This document shows, one piece after another, positions 40,201 to 53,480 of a stretch of DNA of 64,000 nt; positions within the stretch are counted from its first letter, which is position 1, and the number at the start of each line of letters is the position of its first letter. The translations under genes were made by a program, and so were the position numbers. Source of the DNA: Omphiscola glabra (Eukaryota; Mollusca; Gastropoda; Lymnaeidae); NCBI GenBank assembly GCA_964017045.1, contig OZ024806.1, forward strand, positions 22,801,088 to 22,865,087, given 5' to 3'. A model generated the notes under the pieces. It was not told the origin of the DNA. It did not search any database and saw only the letters and a list, made by a program, of their open reading frames with translations.

Positions 40201-43200
40201 CATCAGTGTCGTGAGCAGCCCCTGTGTTGGAATAACGCTGTCAATATCATCAGTGTCGTGAGCAGCCCTTGTGTTGGAATAACGCTGTCAATATCATCAG
40301 TGTCGTGAGCAGCCCTTGTGTTGGAATAACGCTGTCAATATCATCAGTGTCGTGAGCAGCCCCTGTGTTGGAATAACGCTGTCAATATCATCAGTGTCGT
40401 GAGCAGCCCTTGTGTTGGAATAACGCTGTCAATATCATCAGTGTCGTGAGCAGCCCTTGTGTTGGAATAACGCTGTCAATATCATCAGTGTCGTGAGCAG
40501 CCCTTGTGTTGGAATAACGCTGTCAATATCATCAGTGTCGTGAGCAGCCCTTGTGTTGGAATCATCCTGTCAATATCATCAGTGTCGTGAGCAGCCCTTG
40601 TGTTGGAATCACGCTGTCAATATCATCAGTGTCGTGAGCAGCCCTTGTGTTGGAATCACGCTGTCAATATCATCAGTGTCGTGAGCAGCCCTTGTGTTGG
40701 AATCACGCTGTCAATATCATCAGTGTCGTGAGCAGCCCTTGTGTTGGAATAACGCTGTCAATATCATCAGTGTCGTGAGCAGCCCTTGTGTTGGAATAAC
40801 GCTGTCAATATCATCAGTGTCGTGAGCAGCCCTTGTGTTGGAATAACGCTGTCAATATCATCAGTGTCGTGAGCAGCCCTTGTGTTGGAATAACGCTGTC
40901 AATATCATCAGTGTCGTGAGCAGCCCTTGTGTTGGAATAAAGCTGTCAATATCATCAGTGTCGTGAGCAACCCTTGTGTTGGAATAACGCTGTCAATATC
41001 ATCAGTGTCGTGAGCAGCCCTTGTGTTGGAATAACGCTGTCAATATCATCAGTGTCGTGAGCAGCCCTTGTGTTGGAATCACGCTGTCAATACCATCAGT
41101 GTCGTGAGCAGCCCTTGTGTTGGAATAACGCTGTCAATATCATCAGTGTCGTGAGCAGCCCTTGTGTTGGAATAACGCTGTCAATATCATCAGTGTCGTG
41201 AGCAGCCCTTGTGTTGGAATCACGCTGTCAATATCATCAGTGTCGTGAGCAGCCCTTGTGTTGGAATAACGCTGTCAATATCATCAGTGTCGTGAGCAGC
41301 CCTTGTGTTGGAATCATCCTGTCAATATCATCAGTGTCGTGAGCAGCCCTTGTGTTGGAATAACGCTGTCAATATCATCAGTGTCGTGAGCAGTCCTTGT
41401 GTTGGAATAACGCTGTCAATATCATCAGTGTCGTGAGCAGCCCTTGTGTTGGAATAACGCTGTCAATATCATCAGTGTCGTGAGCAGCCCTTGTGTTGGA
41501 ATAACGCTGTCAATATCATCAGTGTCGTGAGCAGCCCTTGTGTTGGAATAACGCTGTCAATATCATCAGTGTCGTGAGCAGCCCTTGTGTTGGAATCACG
41601 CTGTCAATATCATCAGTGTCGTGAGCAGCCCTTGTGTTGGAATAACGCTGTCAATATCATCAGTGTCGTGAGCAGCCCTTGTGTTGGAATAACGCTGTCA
41701 ATATCATCAGTGTCGTGAGCAGCCCTTGTGTTGGAATAACGCTGTCAATATCATCAGTGTCGTGAGCAGCCCTTGTGTTGGAATAACGCTGTCAATATCA
41801 TCAGTGTCGTGAGCAGCCCTTGTGTTGGAATAACGCTGTCAATATCATCAGTGTCGTGAGCAGCCCTTGTGTTGGAATCACGCTGTCAATACCATCAGTG
41901 TCGTGAGCAGCCCTTGTGTTGGAATAACGCTGTCAATATCATCAGTGTCGTGAGCAGCCCTTGTTTTGGAATAACGCTGTCAATATCATCAGTGTCGTGA
42001 GCAGCTCTTGTGTTGGAATCACGCTGTCAATATCATCAGTGTCGTGAGCAGCCCTTGTGTTGGAATAACGCTGTCAATATCATCAGTGTCGTGAGCAGCC
42101 CTTGTTTTGGAATAACGCTGTCAATATCATCAGTGTCGTGAGCAGCCCTTGTGTTGGAATAACGCTGTCAATATCATCAGTGTCGTGAGCAGCCCTTGTG
42201 TTGGAATAACGCTGTCAATATCATCAGTGTCGTGAGCAGCCCTTGTGTTGGAATAACGCTGTCAATATCATCAGTGTCGTGAGCAGCCCTTGTGTTGGAA
42301 TAACGCTGTCAATATCATCAGTGTCGTGAGCAGCCCTTGTGTTGGAATAACGCTGTCAATATCATCAGTGTCGTGAGCAGCCCTTGTGTTGGAATAACGC
42401 TGTCAATATCATCAGTGTCGTGAGCAGCCCTTGTGTTGGAATAACGCTGTCAATATCATCAGTGTCGTGAGCAGCCCTTGTGTTGGAATAACGCTGTCAA
42501 TATCATCAGTGTCGTGAGCAGCCCTTGTGTTGGAATAACGCTGTCAATATCATCAGTGTCGTGAGCAGCCCTTGTGTTGGAATAACGCTGTCAATATCAT
42601 CAGTGTCGTGAGCAGCCCTTGTGTTGGAATAACGCTGTCAATATCATCAGTGTCGTGAGCAGCCCTTGTGTTGGAATAACGCTGTCAATATCATCAGTGT
42701 CGTGAGCAGCCCTTGTGTTGGAATAACGCTGTCAATATCATCAGTGTCGTGAGCAGCCCTTGTGTTGGAATAACGCTGTCAATATCATCAGTGTCGTGAG
42801 CAGCCCTTGTGTTGGAATAACGCTGTCAATATCATCAGTGTCGTGAGCAGCCCTTGTGTTGGAATAACGCTGTCAATATCATCAGTGTCGTGAGCAGCCC
42901 TTGTGTTGGAATAACGCTGTCAATATCATCAGTGTCGTGAGCAGCCCTTGTGTTGGAATAACGCTGTCAATATCATTAGTGTCGTGAGCAGCCCTTGTGT
43001 TGGAATAACGCTGTCAATATCATCAGTGTCGTGAGCAGCCCTTGTGTTGGAATCACGCTGTCAATATCATCAGTGTCGTGAGCAGCCCTTGTGTTGGAAT
43101 AACGCTGTCAATATCATCAGTGTCGTGAGCAGCCTTTGTGTTGGAATCATCCTGTCAATACCATCAGTGTCGTGAGCAGCCTTTGTGTTGGAATCATCCT

Positions 43201-43228
43201 GTCAATATCATCAGTGTCGTGAGCAGCC
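37160..43228. repeat. 47-bp satellite array, about 129 copies
   Basis: The unit runs CAGCCCTTGTGTTGGAATMA then CGCTGTCAATATCATCAGTG and TCGTGAG. Two main variants (aatcacg, aataacg) and rarer ones (ctcctg, aatcatc) are arranged in blocks. A nine-unit (423-bp) block at about 37254-37676 is repeated at 37677-38099. The array is highly homogeneous. Every unit holds GTC|GTGAGC, a donor-like site. No gene inside. Confidence 0.97.
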
Positions 43229-44318
43229 CTTGCAACCAGTGAAATAGTATCTTTAACACCAGGCACAGAAACATCGTGAACCCACTTTACATAAATAGGA
43301 GCCAGAATTATCAACACATAGATCGTGGGCTCTTAAGATATAGAAAAATAAAAGAATAGACTAGCACGGTGCCCCATTTACTTTACAAACGTCGCATTTT
43401 TTTTTAACTTTTCGTCCGAAAATTATGGGAAATGTTTTATTATTTCCGATTATTATTATTATGGTTATGGTATGTTAGTAATTAATAGCAAATTAGTTAA
43501 TAGGTAAAAAAAAAAAAAAGCCTAGTTGTAACTGATCGACATTCAAGCTATTCATTTCTCTGACAAATACTGCCATAGAGCAAAGGGATAAGAGCGGAGA
43601 ACTCTGAAGAAGAAAAAAAAAGGGTGGGGGGTGTTGGCTTCGGGGGGGGGGGTGGTTAGAATTAAGGAAACTGTTGACATACAAGCTGAAGAGAGGGGTA
43701 GAAAAAGCTTATGCAGATTTATTCGACAGTGCTCACACGCTGATGTGAGTGTCTGCTTGCAGATGCATGATTAAGTTTAACATGTGCCAAAATATAATTC
43801 GGGTATGACATTTGTAACAAATTGTAAGTGCTGATAAAATATTGTTAAAATATTGTTATAATATTGCCTTACGCATAGCTTTTAAACAAGACTATAAATT
43901 AGTGTCAGAACTATTCTATTTTCTCTCTTGTAAAGGAATGTTGGGCGAAGATGGATGGGCCGGGGGGGGGGCGATAAAGTTTGTATAATAAATTATGAAA
44001 ACTAAGTTCAGCCTGTAATGTGGCGCAGAGTGTAATGTGGCGCAGAGTCTGATGTGGCACAGAGTGTCCTGTAGCGCAGACTTTCATGCTTCTCTTATAG
44101 TTTCTCTCATTATTTCACCCTCTGTCTCTCTCTCTCTTTCCTTTCTCCCTTTCCACTCTCTTTCTCTCTCTCTTTCTCTCTCTCTCTCCATTTTCCAATC
44201 CCTTTTTCTCTCTATATCTTTCCGATCTTTCTCTCTCTCTCTCTCTCTTCCTGCCTGTCTCTCTTTCCTCTCTCTGATTCTTCCCCTCTTTCATCTCTAT
44301 CTTTCTCTCCCTCTTTCT

Positions 44319-44352
<34 letters not shown>

Positions 44353-44446
44353 TTTTACTCAGTCAATGTGTTAATAATTTATTCATGTCTTTTAGAAAAA
44401 AAAATTCTTGTATCTTCTCCATACATATTTAAATGTTCAACTAGAT
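43229..44446. other. No gene seen
   Basis: Spacer between the 47-bp array and the hAT element, holding two G homopolymers and the TC tract. No exon continuing the 37030 candidate was found. Confidence 0.5.
44100..44360. repeat. Polypyrimidine (TC)n tract
   Basis: About 260 bp of TC-rich low-complexity sequence just left of the hAT element; the Ser/Leu-rich ORF is artefactual. Confidence 0.9.
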
Positions 44447-44799
44447 CAGGGGTCTCAAATTGAAATCATCCGAGGCCGCATGAGGTACAGTATGAGTCTG
44501 AGCCTCATCAAGTATTCCACAAAAAGCGATTACAAATTCAATAAAGTACAACTGTTACAATCTGACCAACCTTTATTAATAACAAATTAAAAAATTAAGG
44601 GCTCTCAAAAACGAGGTTCCACTTACTTTCTCCTACTCCTTGTTGCCAGAGACCTGGCAGCGCTTCCCCTTACTCAGCTGAGCAGCATTTGCCTTGAGTA
44701 AGAGGAAGCAACTGAGACCCTCAGTAAAGCTTAAAGATGCTCATCGGTAAGTTTGGCCCTGAACTTCGACTTGTTAAAGTTCATAGTGGAAAAGAGCTT

Positions 44800-45480
44800 T
44801 TCACACAGGTAGTAAATCCAGAAAGGCACATGATCCCCTTAACCTGGAAATCTCAGGGAAGGTGGAGGGCAAATCTCTCATAAATTGTCCAAGCTTGTCT
44901 GTTTTTCCATTCATCTCACTGAGATTATCCTTGAGTTCAGAATTGCACTGAAGATTAATCAGCTCAATTTGAAGCGCAAAAAGAGGTGGTGGGGGGGGAA
45001 GCATCTTCCACATAAAAGAAGAAAGGGTCAGCAAAAAGTTGAAAAGTGGTTCTGTGTGTTTTTAAGTCGGCAAGCATATGATCAAGTATACTACCTACTG
45101 AATGGTGTGCCCGAGTCCATGACATCAGTATACATAATACTGAATGGTGTGCCCGAGTCCATGACATCAGTATACTTAATACTGAATGGTGTGCCCGAGT
45201 CCATGACATCAGTATACTTAATACTGAATGGTGTATCCGAGTCCATGAGTACTTTGCATGTTGTGAAATGGTAGAGGTTTCTCAAAGAACATAACACAAG
45301 TTTTGTGTAGAATGCCCTGACATTGTCATAGGCAACACTGACAAGCTGCCCCTGGTCTTGTAACTTCTTGTTGAATACATTCAGCTCCTGTGTAATGTAA
45401 AGAAGAAAAGCCAATTCCATGAGCCAGTTGGAATCACTAAGTGCAGGAACAGAACAACCACGCCATCCTTCACTTAGTAC
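44800..45480 (-). pseudogene. hAT transposase remnant (GTF2IRD2/ZBED-like C-terminus)
   Basis: Minus-strand pieces read LSDSNWLMELAFLLYITQEL, NVFNKKLQDQGQLVSVAYD, NVRAFYTKL, then after a 42-bp duplication FQLFADPFFFYVEDA, LINLQCNSELKDNL and DLPSTFPEIS. These match the C-terminal half of transposases domesticated in GTF2IRD2 and related proteins. Frames shift between pieces, and the N-terminal half is absent or replaced by the 31-bp array. Confidence 0.7.
45090..45262. repeat. 42-bp in-frame repeat inside transposase remnant
   Basis: About four units with TACTGAATGGTGTGCCCGAG, coding DVMDSGTPFSIKYT on the minus strand in the transposase frame. Confidence 0.88.
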
Positions 45481-48400
45481 AGGAACAACCACCCCATCCT
45501 TCACTTAGTACAGGAACAACCACCCCATCCTTCACTTAGTACAGGAACAACCACCCCATCCTTCACTTAGTACAGGAACAACCACGCCATCCTTCACTTA
45601 GTACAGGAACAACCACCCCATCCTTCACTTAATACAGGAACAACCACGCCATCCTTCTCTTAGTACAGGAACAACCACGCCATCCTTCACTTAGTACAGG
45701 AACAACCACGCCATCCTTCACTTAGTACAGGAACAACCACCCCATCCTTCACTTAGTACAGGAACAACCACCCCATCCTTCACTTAGTACAGGAACAACC
45801 ACCCCATCCTTCACTTAGTACAGGAACAACCACCCCATCCTTCTCTTAGTACAGGAACAACCACCCCATCCTTCACTTAGTACAGGAACAACCACGCCAT
45901 CCTTCACTTAATACAGGAACAACCACGCCATCCTTCACTTAATACAGGAACAACCACGCCATTCTTCACTTAGTACAGGAACAACCACGCCATCCTTCAC
46001 TTAGTACAGGAACAACCACCCCATCCTTCACTTAGTACAGGAACAACCACCCCATCCTTCACTTAGTACAGGAACAACCACCCCATCCTTCACTTAGTAC
46101 AGGAACAACCACCCCATCCTTCTCTTAGTACAGGAACAACCACCCCATCCTTCACTTAGTACAGGAACAACCACGCCATCCTTCACTTAATACAGGAACA
46201 ACCACGCCATCCTTCACTTAATACAGGAACAACCACGCCATTCTTCACTTAGTACAGGAACAACCACGCCATCCTTCACTTAGTACAGGAACAACCACCC
46301 CATCCTTCATTTAGTAGAGGAACAACCATCCCATCCTTCACTTAGTACAGGAACAACCACCCCATCCTTCACTTAGTACAGGAACAACCACGCCATCCTT
46401 CACTTAGTACAGGAACAACCACCCCATCCTTCACTTAGTACAGGAACAACCACCCCATCCTTCTCTTAGTACAGGAACAACCACCCCATCCTTCACTTAG
46501 TACAGGAACAACCACGCCATCCTTCACTTAGTACAGGAACAACCACGCCATCCTTCACTTAATACAGGAACAACCACGCCATTCTTCACTTAGTACAGGA
46601 ACAACCACGCCATCCTTCACTTAGTACAGGAACAACCACCCCATCCTTCATTTAGTACAGGAACAACCATCCCATCCTTCACTTAGTACAGGAACAACCA
46701 CCCCATCCTTCTCTTAGTACAGGAACAACCACCCCATCCTTCACTTAGTACAGGAACAACCACCCCATCCTTCACTTAGTACAGGAACAACCACCCCATC
46801 CTTCACTTAGTACAGGAACAACCACCCCATCCTTCACTTAGTACAGGAACAACCACCCCATCCTTCACTTAGTACAGGAACAACCACCCCATCCTTCACT
46901 TAGTACAGGAACAACCACCCCATCCTTCACTTAGTACAGGAACAACCACCCCATCCTTCTCTTAGTACAGGAACAACCACCCCATCCTTCACTTAGTACA
47001 GGAACAACCACCCCATCCTTCACTTAGTACAGGAACAACCACCCCATCCTTCACTTAGTACAGGAACAACCACCCCATCCTTCTCTTAGTACAGGAACAA
47101 CCACCCCATCCTTCACTTAGTACAGGAACAACCACGCCATCCTTCACTTAATACAGGAACAACCACGCCATCCTTCTCTTAATACAGGAACAACCACGCC
47201 ATCCTTCACTTAGTACAGGAACAACCACCCCATCCTTCACTTAGTACAGGAACAACCACCCCATCCTTCACTTAGTACATGAACAACCACCCCATCCTTC
47301 ACTTAGTACATGAACAACCACCCCATCCTTCACTTAGTACATGAACAACCACCCCATCCTTCACTTAGTACAGGAACAACCACCCCATCCTTCACTTAGT
47401 ACAGGAACAACCACCCCATCCTTCACTTAGTACAGGAACAACCACCCCATCCTTCACTTAGTACAGGAACAACCCCCCCATCCTTCACTTAGTACAGGAA
47501 CAACCACCCCATCCTTCACTTAGTACATGAACAACCACCCCATCCTTCATTTAGTACAGGAACAACCACCCCATCCTTCACTTAGTACAGGAACAACCAC
47601 CCCATCCTTCATTTAGTACAGGAACAACCACCCCATCCTTCACTTAGTACAGGAACAACCACCCCATCCTTCACTTAGTACAGGAACAACCACCCCATCC
47701 TTCACTTAGTACAGGAACAACCACCCCATCCTTCACTTAGTACAGGAACAACCACCCCATCCTTCACTTAGTACAGGAACAACCACCCCATCCTTCACTT
47801 AGTACAGGAACAACCACCCCATCCTTCACTTAGTACAGGAACAACCACCCCATCCTTCACTTAGTACAGGAACAACCACCCCATCCTTCACTTAGTACAG
47901 GAACAAACACCCCATCCTTCACTTAGTACAGGAACAACCACCCCATCCTTCACTTAGTACAGGAACAACCACCCCATCCTTCACTTAGTACAGGAACAAC
48001 CACCCCATCCTTCACTTAGTACAGGAACAACCACCCCATCCTTCACTTAGTACAGGAACAACCACCCCATCCTTCACTTAGTACAGGAACAACCACCCCA
48101 TCCTTCACTTAGTACAGGAACAACCACCCCATCCTTCACTTAGTACAGGAACAACCACCCCATCCTTCACTTAGTACAGGAACAACCACCCCATCTTTCA
48201 CTTAGTACAGGAACAACCACCCCATCTTTCACTTAGTACAGGAACAACCACCCCATCCTTCACTTAGTACAGGAACAACCACCCCATCTTTCACTTAGTA
48301 CAGGAACAACCACCCCATCTTTCACTTAGTACAGGAACAACCACCCCATCCTTCACTTAGTACAGGAACAACCATCCCATCCTTCTCTTAGTACAGGAAC

Positions 48401-51400
48401 AACCACCCCATCCTTCACTTAGTACAGGAACAACCATCCCATCCTTCTCTTAGTACAGGAACAACCACCCCATCCTTCACTTAGTACAGGAACAACCACC
48501 CCATCCTTCACTTAGTACAGGAACAACCATCCCATCCTTCTCTTAGTACAGGAACAACCATCCCATCCTTCACTTAGTACAGGAACAACCACGCCATCCT
48601 TCACTTAGTACAGGAACAACCATCCCATCCTTCACTTAGTACAGGAACAACCACGCCATCCTTCACTTAGTACAGGAACAACCACCCCATCCTTCACTTA
48701 GTACAGGAACAACCACCCCATCCTTCACTTAGTACAGGAACAACCACCCCATCCTTCTCTTAGTACAGGAACAACCACCCCATCCTTCACTTAGTACAGG
48801 AACAACCACGCCATCCTTCACTTAATACAGGAACAACCACGCCATCCTTCTCTTAATACAGGAACAACCACGCCATCCTTCACTTAGTACAGGAACAACC
48901 ACCCCATCCTTCACTTAGTACAGGAACAACCACCCCATCCTTCACTTAGTACATGAACAACCACCCCATCCTTCACTTAGTACATGAACAACCACCCCAT
49001 CCTTCACTTAGTACATGAACAACCACCCCATCCTTCACTTAGTACAGGAACAACCACCCCATCCTTCACTTAGTACAGGAACAACCACCCCATCCTTCAC
49101 TTAGTACAGAAACAACCACCCCATCCTTCACTTAGTACAGGAACAACCACCCCATCCTTCACTTAGTACAGGAACAACCACCCCATCCTTCACTTAGTAC
49201 AGGAACAACCACCCCATCCTTCACTTAGTACAGGAACAACCACCCCATCCTTCACTTAGTACAGGAACAACCACCCCATCCTTCACTTAGTACAGGAACA
49301 ACCACCCCATCCTTCACTTAGTACAGGAACAACCACCCCATCCTTCACTTAGTACAGGAACAACCACCCCATCCTTCACTTAGTACAGGAACAACCACCC
49401 CATCCTTCACTTAGTACAGGAACAACCACCCCATCTTTCACTTAGTACAGGAACAACCACCCCATCTTTCACTTAGTACAGGAACAACCACCCCATCCTT
49501 CACTTAGTACAGGAACAACCACCCCATCTTTCACTTAGTACAGGAACAACCACCCCATCTTTCACTTAGTACAGGAACAACCACCCCATCCTTCACTTAG
49601 TACAGGAACAACCATCCCATCCTTCTCTTAGTACAGGAACAACCACCCCATCCTTCACTTAGTACAGGAACAACCATCCCATCCTTCTCTTAGTACAGGA
49701 ACAACCACCCCATCCTTCACTTAGTACAGGAACAACCACCCCATCCTTCACTTAGTACAGGAACAACCATCCCATCCTTCTCTTAGTACAGGAACAACCA
49801 TCCCATCCTTCACTTAGTACAGGAACAACCACGCCATCCTTCACTTAGTACAGGAACAACCATCCCATCCTTCACTTAGTACAGGAACAACCACGCCATC
49901 CTTCACTTAGTACAGGAACAACCACCCCATCCTTCACTTAGTACAGGAACAACCACCCCATCCTTCACTTAGTACAGGAACAACCACCCCATCCTTCTCT
50001 TAGTACAGGAACAACCACCCCATCCTTCACTTAGTACAGGAACAACCACGCCATCCTTCACTTAATACAGGAACAACCACGCCATCCTTCTCTTAATACA
50101 GGAACAACCACGCCATCCTTCACTTAGTACAGGAACAACCACCCCATCCTTCACTTAGTACAGGAACAACCACCCCATCCTTCACTTAGTACATGAACAA
50201 CCACCCCATCCTTCACTTAGTACATGAACAACCACCCCATCCTTCACTTAGTACATGAACAACCACCCCATCCTTCACTTAGTACAGGAACAACCACCCC
50301 ATCCTTCACTTAGTACAGGAACAACCACCCCATCCTTCACTTAGTACAGGAACAACCACCCCATCCTTCACTTAGTACAGGAACAACCACCCCATCCTTC
50401 ACTTAGTACAGGAACAACCACCCCATCCTTCACTTAGTACAGGAACAACCACCCCATCCTTCACTTAGTACAGGAACAACCACCCCATCCTTCACTTAGT
50501 ACAGGAACAACCACCCCATCCTTCACTTAGTACAGGAACAACCACCCCATCCTTCACTTAGTACAGGAACAACCACCCCATCCTTCACTTAGTACAGGAA
50601 CAACTACCCCATCCTTCACTTAGTACAGGAACAACCACCCCATCTTTCACTTAGTACAGGAACAACCACCCCATCTTTCACTTAGTACAGGAACAACCAC
50701 CCCATCCTTCACTTAGTACAGGAACAACCACCCCATCTTTCACTTAGTACAGGAACAACCACCCCATCTTTCACTTAGTACAGGAACAACCACCCATCCT
50801 TCACTTAGTACAGGAACTACCATCCCATCCTTCACTTAGTACAGGAACAACCACGCCATCCTTCTCTTAGTACAGGAACAACCACGCCATCCTTCTCTTA
50901 GTACAGGAACAACCACCCCATCCTTCACTTAGTACAGGAACAACCACCCCATCCTTCTCTTAGTACAGGAACAACCACCCCATCCTTCTCTTAGTACAGG
51001 AACAACCACCCCATCCTTCTCTTAGTACAGGAACAACCGCCCCATCCTTCACTTAGTACAGGAACAACCGCCCCATCCTTCACTTAGTACAGGAACAACC
51101 GCCCCATCCTTCACTTAGTACAGGAACAACCGCCCCATCCTTCACTTAGTACAGGAACAACCGCCCCATCCTTCACTTAGTACAGGAACAACCATCCCAT
51201 CCTTCTCTTAGTACAGGAACAACCGCCCCATCCTTCACTTAGTACAGGAACAACCGCCCCATCCTTCACTTAGTACAGGAACAACCGCCCCATCCTTCAC
51301 TTAGTACAGGAACAACCACCCCATCCTTCTCTTAGTACAGGAACAACCGCCCCATCCTTCACTTAGTACAGGAACAACCGCCCCATCCTTCACTTAGTAC

Positions 51401-51880
51401 AGGAACAACCGCCCCATCCTTCACTTAGTACAGGAACAACCATCCCATCCTTCACTTAGTACAGGAACAACCGCCCCATCCTTCACTTAGTACAGGAACA
51501 ACCATCCCATCCTTCACTTAGTACAGGAACAACCATCCCATCCTTCACTTAGTACAGGAACAACCACCCCATCCTTCACTTAGTACAGGAACAACCGCCC
51601 CATCCTTCACTTAGTACAGGAACAACCGCCCCATCCTTCACTTAGTACAGGAACAACCATCCCATCCTTCACTTAGTACAGGAACAACCACGCCATCCTT
51701 CATTTAGTACAGGAACAACCACGCCATCCTTCATTTAGTACAGGAACAACCACGCCATCCTTCATTTAGTACAGGAACAACCACGCCATCCTTCATTTAG
51801 TACAGGAACAACCACGCCATCCTTCATTTAGTACAGGAACAACCACGCCATCCTTCACTTAGTACAGGAACAACCCCCCC
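45435..51880. repeat. 31-bp satellite array, about 207 copies
   Basis: The unit is CAGGAACAACCACCCCATCC plus TTCACTTAGTA, with point variants (cacgcc, catccc, cttctc, catttag, ccgccc). The first unit overlaps transposase codons (ALSDSNW side), so the array grew from within the ORF. Units are organised in a 1240-bp (40-unit) higher-order repeat, clearly repeated at offsets 48181, 49421 and 50661. It ends in a C homopolymer at 51875. Confidence 0.97.
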
Positions 51881-51899
51881 CCCCCCCCCATCCTTCTCC

Positions 51900-52440
51900 G
51901 TAAAGGTTTTGAAGACTAAAACGTGTTCAACCAATAGACAGGAGCAGACGATATTTATAAATTATTGATGCGATGGAAGATGCTTTTATACGGAGAATGA
52001 ATTTTGATTTTTGTATCCTAAAAAAGGACTTTTGGACTAACCATATTTTGAAAGTGACCAAGCTGACAGGCTTGGAATTTCCTTCACACGTACACACTAG
52101 CGGCAATTTTAATAAGGATTCTTTGAGACTGTGTCAGATTGCTAAGATCTACACAATTATGGTTGTGCCTTACCAACTAACTGACTTTTAAACTTTTCTC
52201 AAAACAGCTCTTTAGCCAAGTTTGACTCATAAAATGCTATAATATAAAAACCTTTAATCCGATTTTAAAATAAATGGTGATTACCATTAGAATCAATGTC
52301 AAAATCTATACTACAAACATAATAAAAATTCAAAATGAGACTAGTCGGTGATATTTGACTGAAACCGTCGCGGAGGGTCACGTTATAGATTTGAGGATGG
52401 TGAAAACCTGCGGGGCGCATTAACACAAATCTTTGCAAGC
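51900..52440. other. Right interior of the hAT element, no transposase recognised
   Basis: AT-rich sequence between the end of the 31-bp array and the GC-rich hAT terminus. A 72-codon plus-strand ORF (MEDAFIRRMNFDFCILKKDF) is present but unlike any family I know. No BED-finger or N-terminal transposase sequence is visible on the minus strand. Confidence 0.4.
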
Positions 52441-52496
52441 ATCGTCTTGCTGGCCGTTAATGGCCCGCGGGCCGTGAGTTTGAGACCCCTGGGTGT

Positions 52497-53480
52497 AGTG
52501 ATCAAGCATTTTGACATGGTATATCACATGTTCGCGGATGATACCCAACTTTAGAAATCCGTAATCCCCTCTCAGTTCCCTCAGCTTCTTAATATGACAC
52601 AGAAGACAGGGGTGTCAGTTAAGCACTGGATGACAATGAACAAGCTCAAATTGAATGATGAAAAGACTGAGCTGATCCCATTGCTACCGCTCAAAAGTTA
52701 AAATATTTAAAAAATACACCATCCTTTAATCTCTCAGGCGTTCAGATTGAGTTTGCTCAGACAGTGCGAAACCTGGGTGTCTACTTAGACAGAACACTAA
52801 CTATAGAAAATCACATTAACATGATTTGCAAGGCGATTTTTCTAGAGCTGCACAGAATTAGTCATATCTGACCTTTCTTAACTTTGAATGCATCAAAGGG
52901 GCTGATGTCTGCATTCGTTCTATCACGCATGGACTACTGCAATGCTCTCATGGTGGGTCTTCCAGCTACGCTCCTGGATAAAATTAAAAAAGCACATAAT
53001 AATGCAGCTGGAATTGTTCTTCGTAAACGCAAATTCGACCATGCCAAAACTCTTCTGAGAGAACTGCATTGGCTGCCGGTCGGCGCTCTTATAGAGTACA
53101 AAATTGCAACTCTGTGCTACCGCTGCTTGCATGACCTGGCGTCCTATCTCCAAGCGCTCATGACGCCTTATGTACCCACTAGACAACTCCGCTCATCCGA
53201 TTGTGGCAAACTCTCGATACCGCGTGTTCGCCTTGAGACTTAAGGAAAGCGCACGTTCGCATTTGCTGGCCCAACCATTTGGAACACCCTTCCTGACGCT
53301 CTCAGACACAACCAGACGCTGGACTCCTTCAACACAAATTTAAAAACTCATCTATTTCGCAAACACCTTCTGGGGTGAAGTTGTCTACCATCTTTTCCAG
53401 CTAGTTATTATCTCCCAGCTTTGTTTTTGTACCGCGCTTCGAGCCTTTGGGGATGAAGCGTGATTTTTCAAATGAACTTT
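52497..53480 (+). pseudogene. CR1/L2-like non-LTR retrotransposon, 3' half
   Basis: Starts within the RT palm (YHMFADDTQL, the xADD catalytic box), continues through KHWMTMNKLKLNDEKTEL and NLGVYLDRTL. It then has an open 119-codon segment (LSRMDYCNALMVGLPATLL, LLRELHWLPVGALIEYK, PYVPTRQLRSS) and ends in a GC-rich 3' UTR with an ATTATTAT tail. Several stops and frameshifts are present. It is 5'-truncated exactly at the right end of the hAT element. Confidence 0.85.

Larger units (their letters stand above)
44447..52491 (-). mobile_element. hAT (Charlie-like) DNA transposon swollen by a minisatellite
   Basis: The left end CAGGGGTCTCAAA at 44447 and right end GAGACCCCTG at 52491 form terminal inverted repeats, with the subterminal GGCCCGCGGGCC block typical of Charlie-type hATs. 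The internal minus-strand transposase is a remnant. About 6.4 kb of 31-bp repeats fills most of the interior. Flanking 8-mers (aactagat and ggtgtagt) do not match, so the two ends may not come from one clean insertion. Confidence 0.65.

Noticed and set aside
37160..43228. CRISPR-like array
   Set aside because: Direct 47-bp repeats without unique spacers in a eukaryotic context; a satellite, not CRISPR.
44037..44432. 131-codon Ser/Leu-rich ORF
   Set aside because: Translation of a TC-rich microsatellite.
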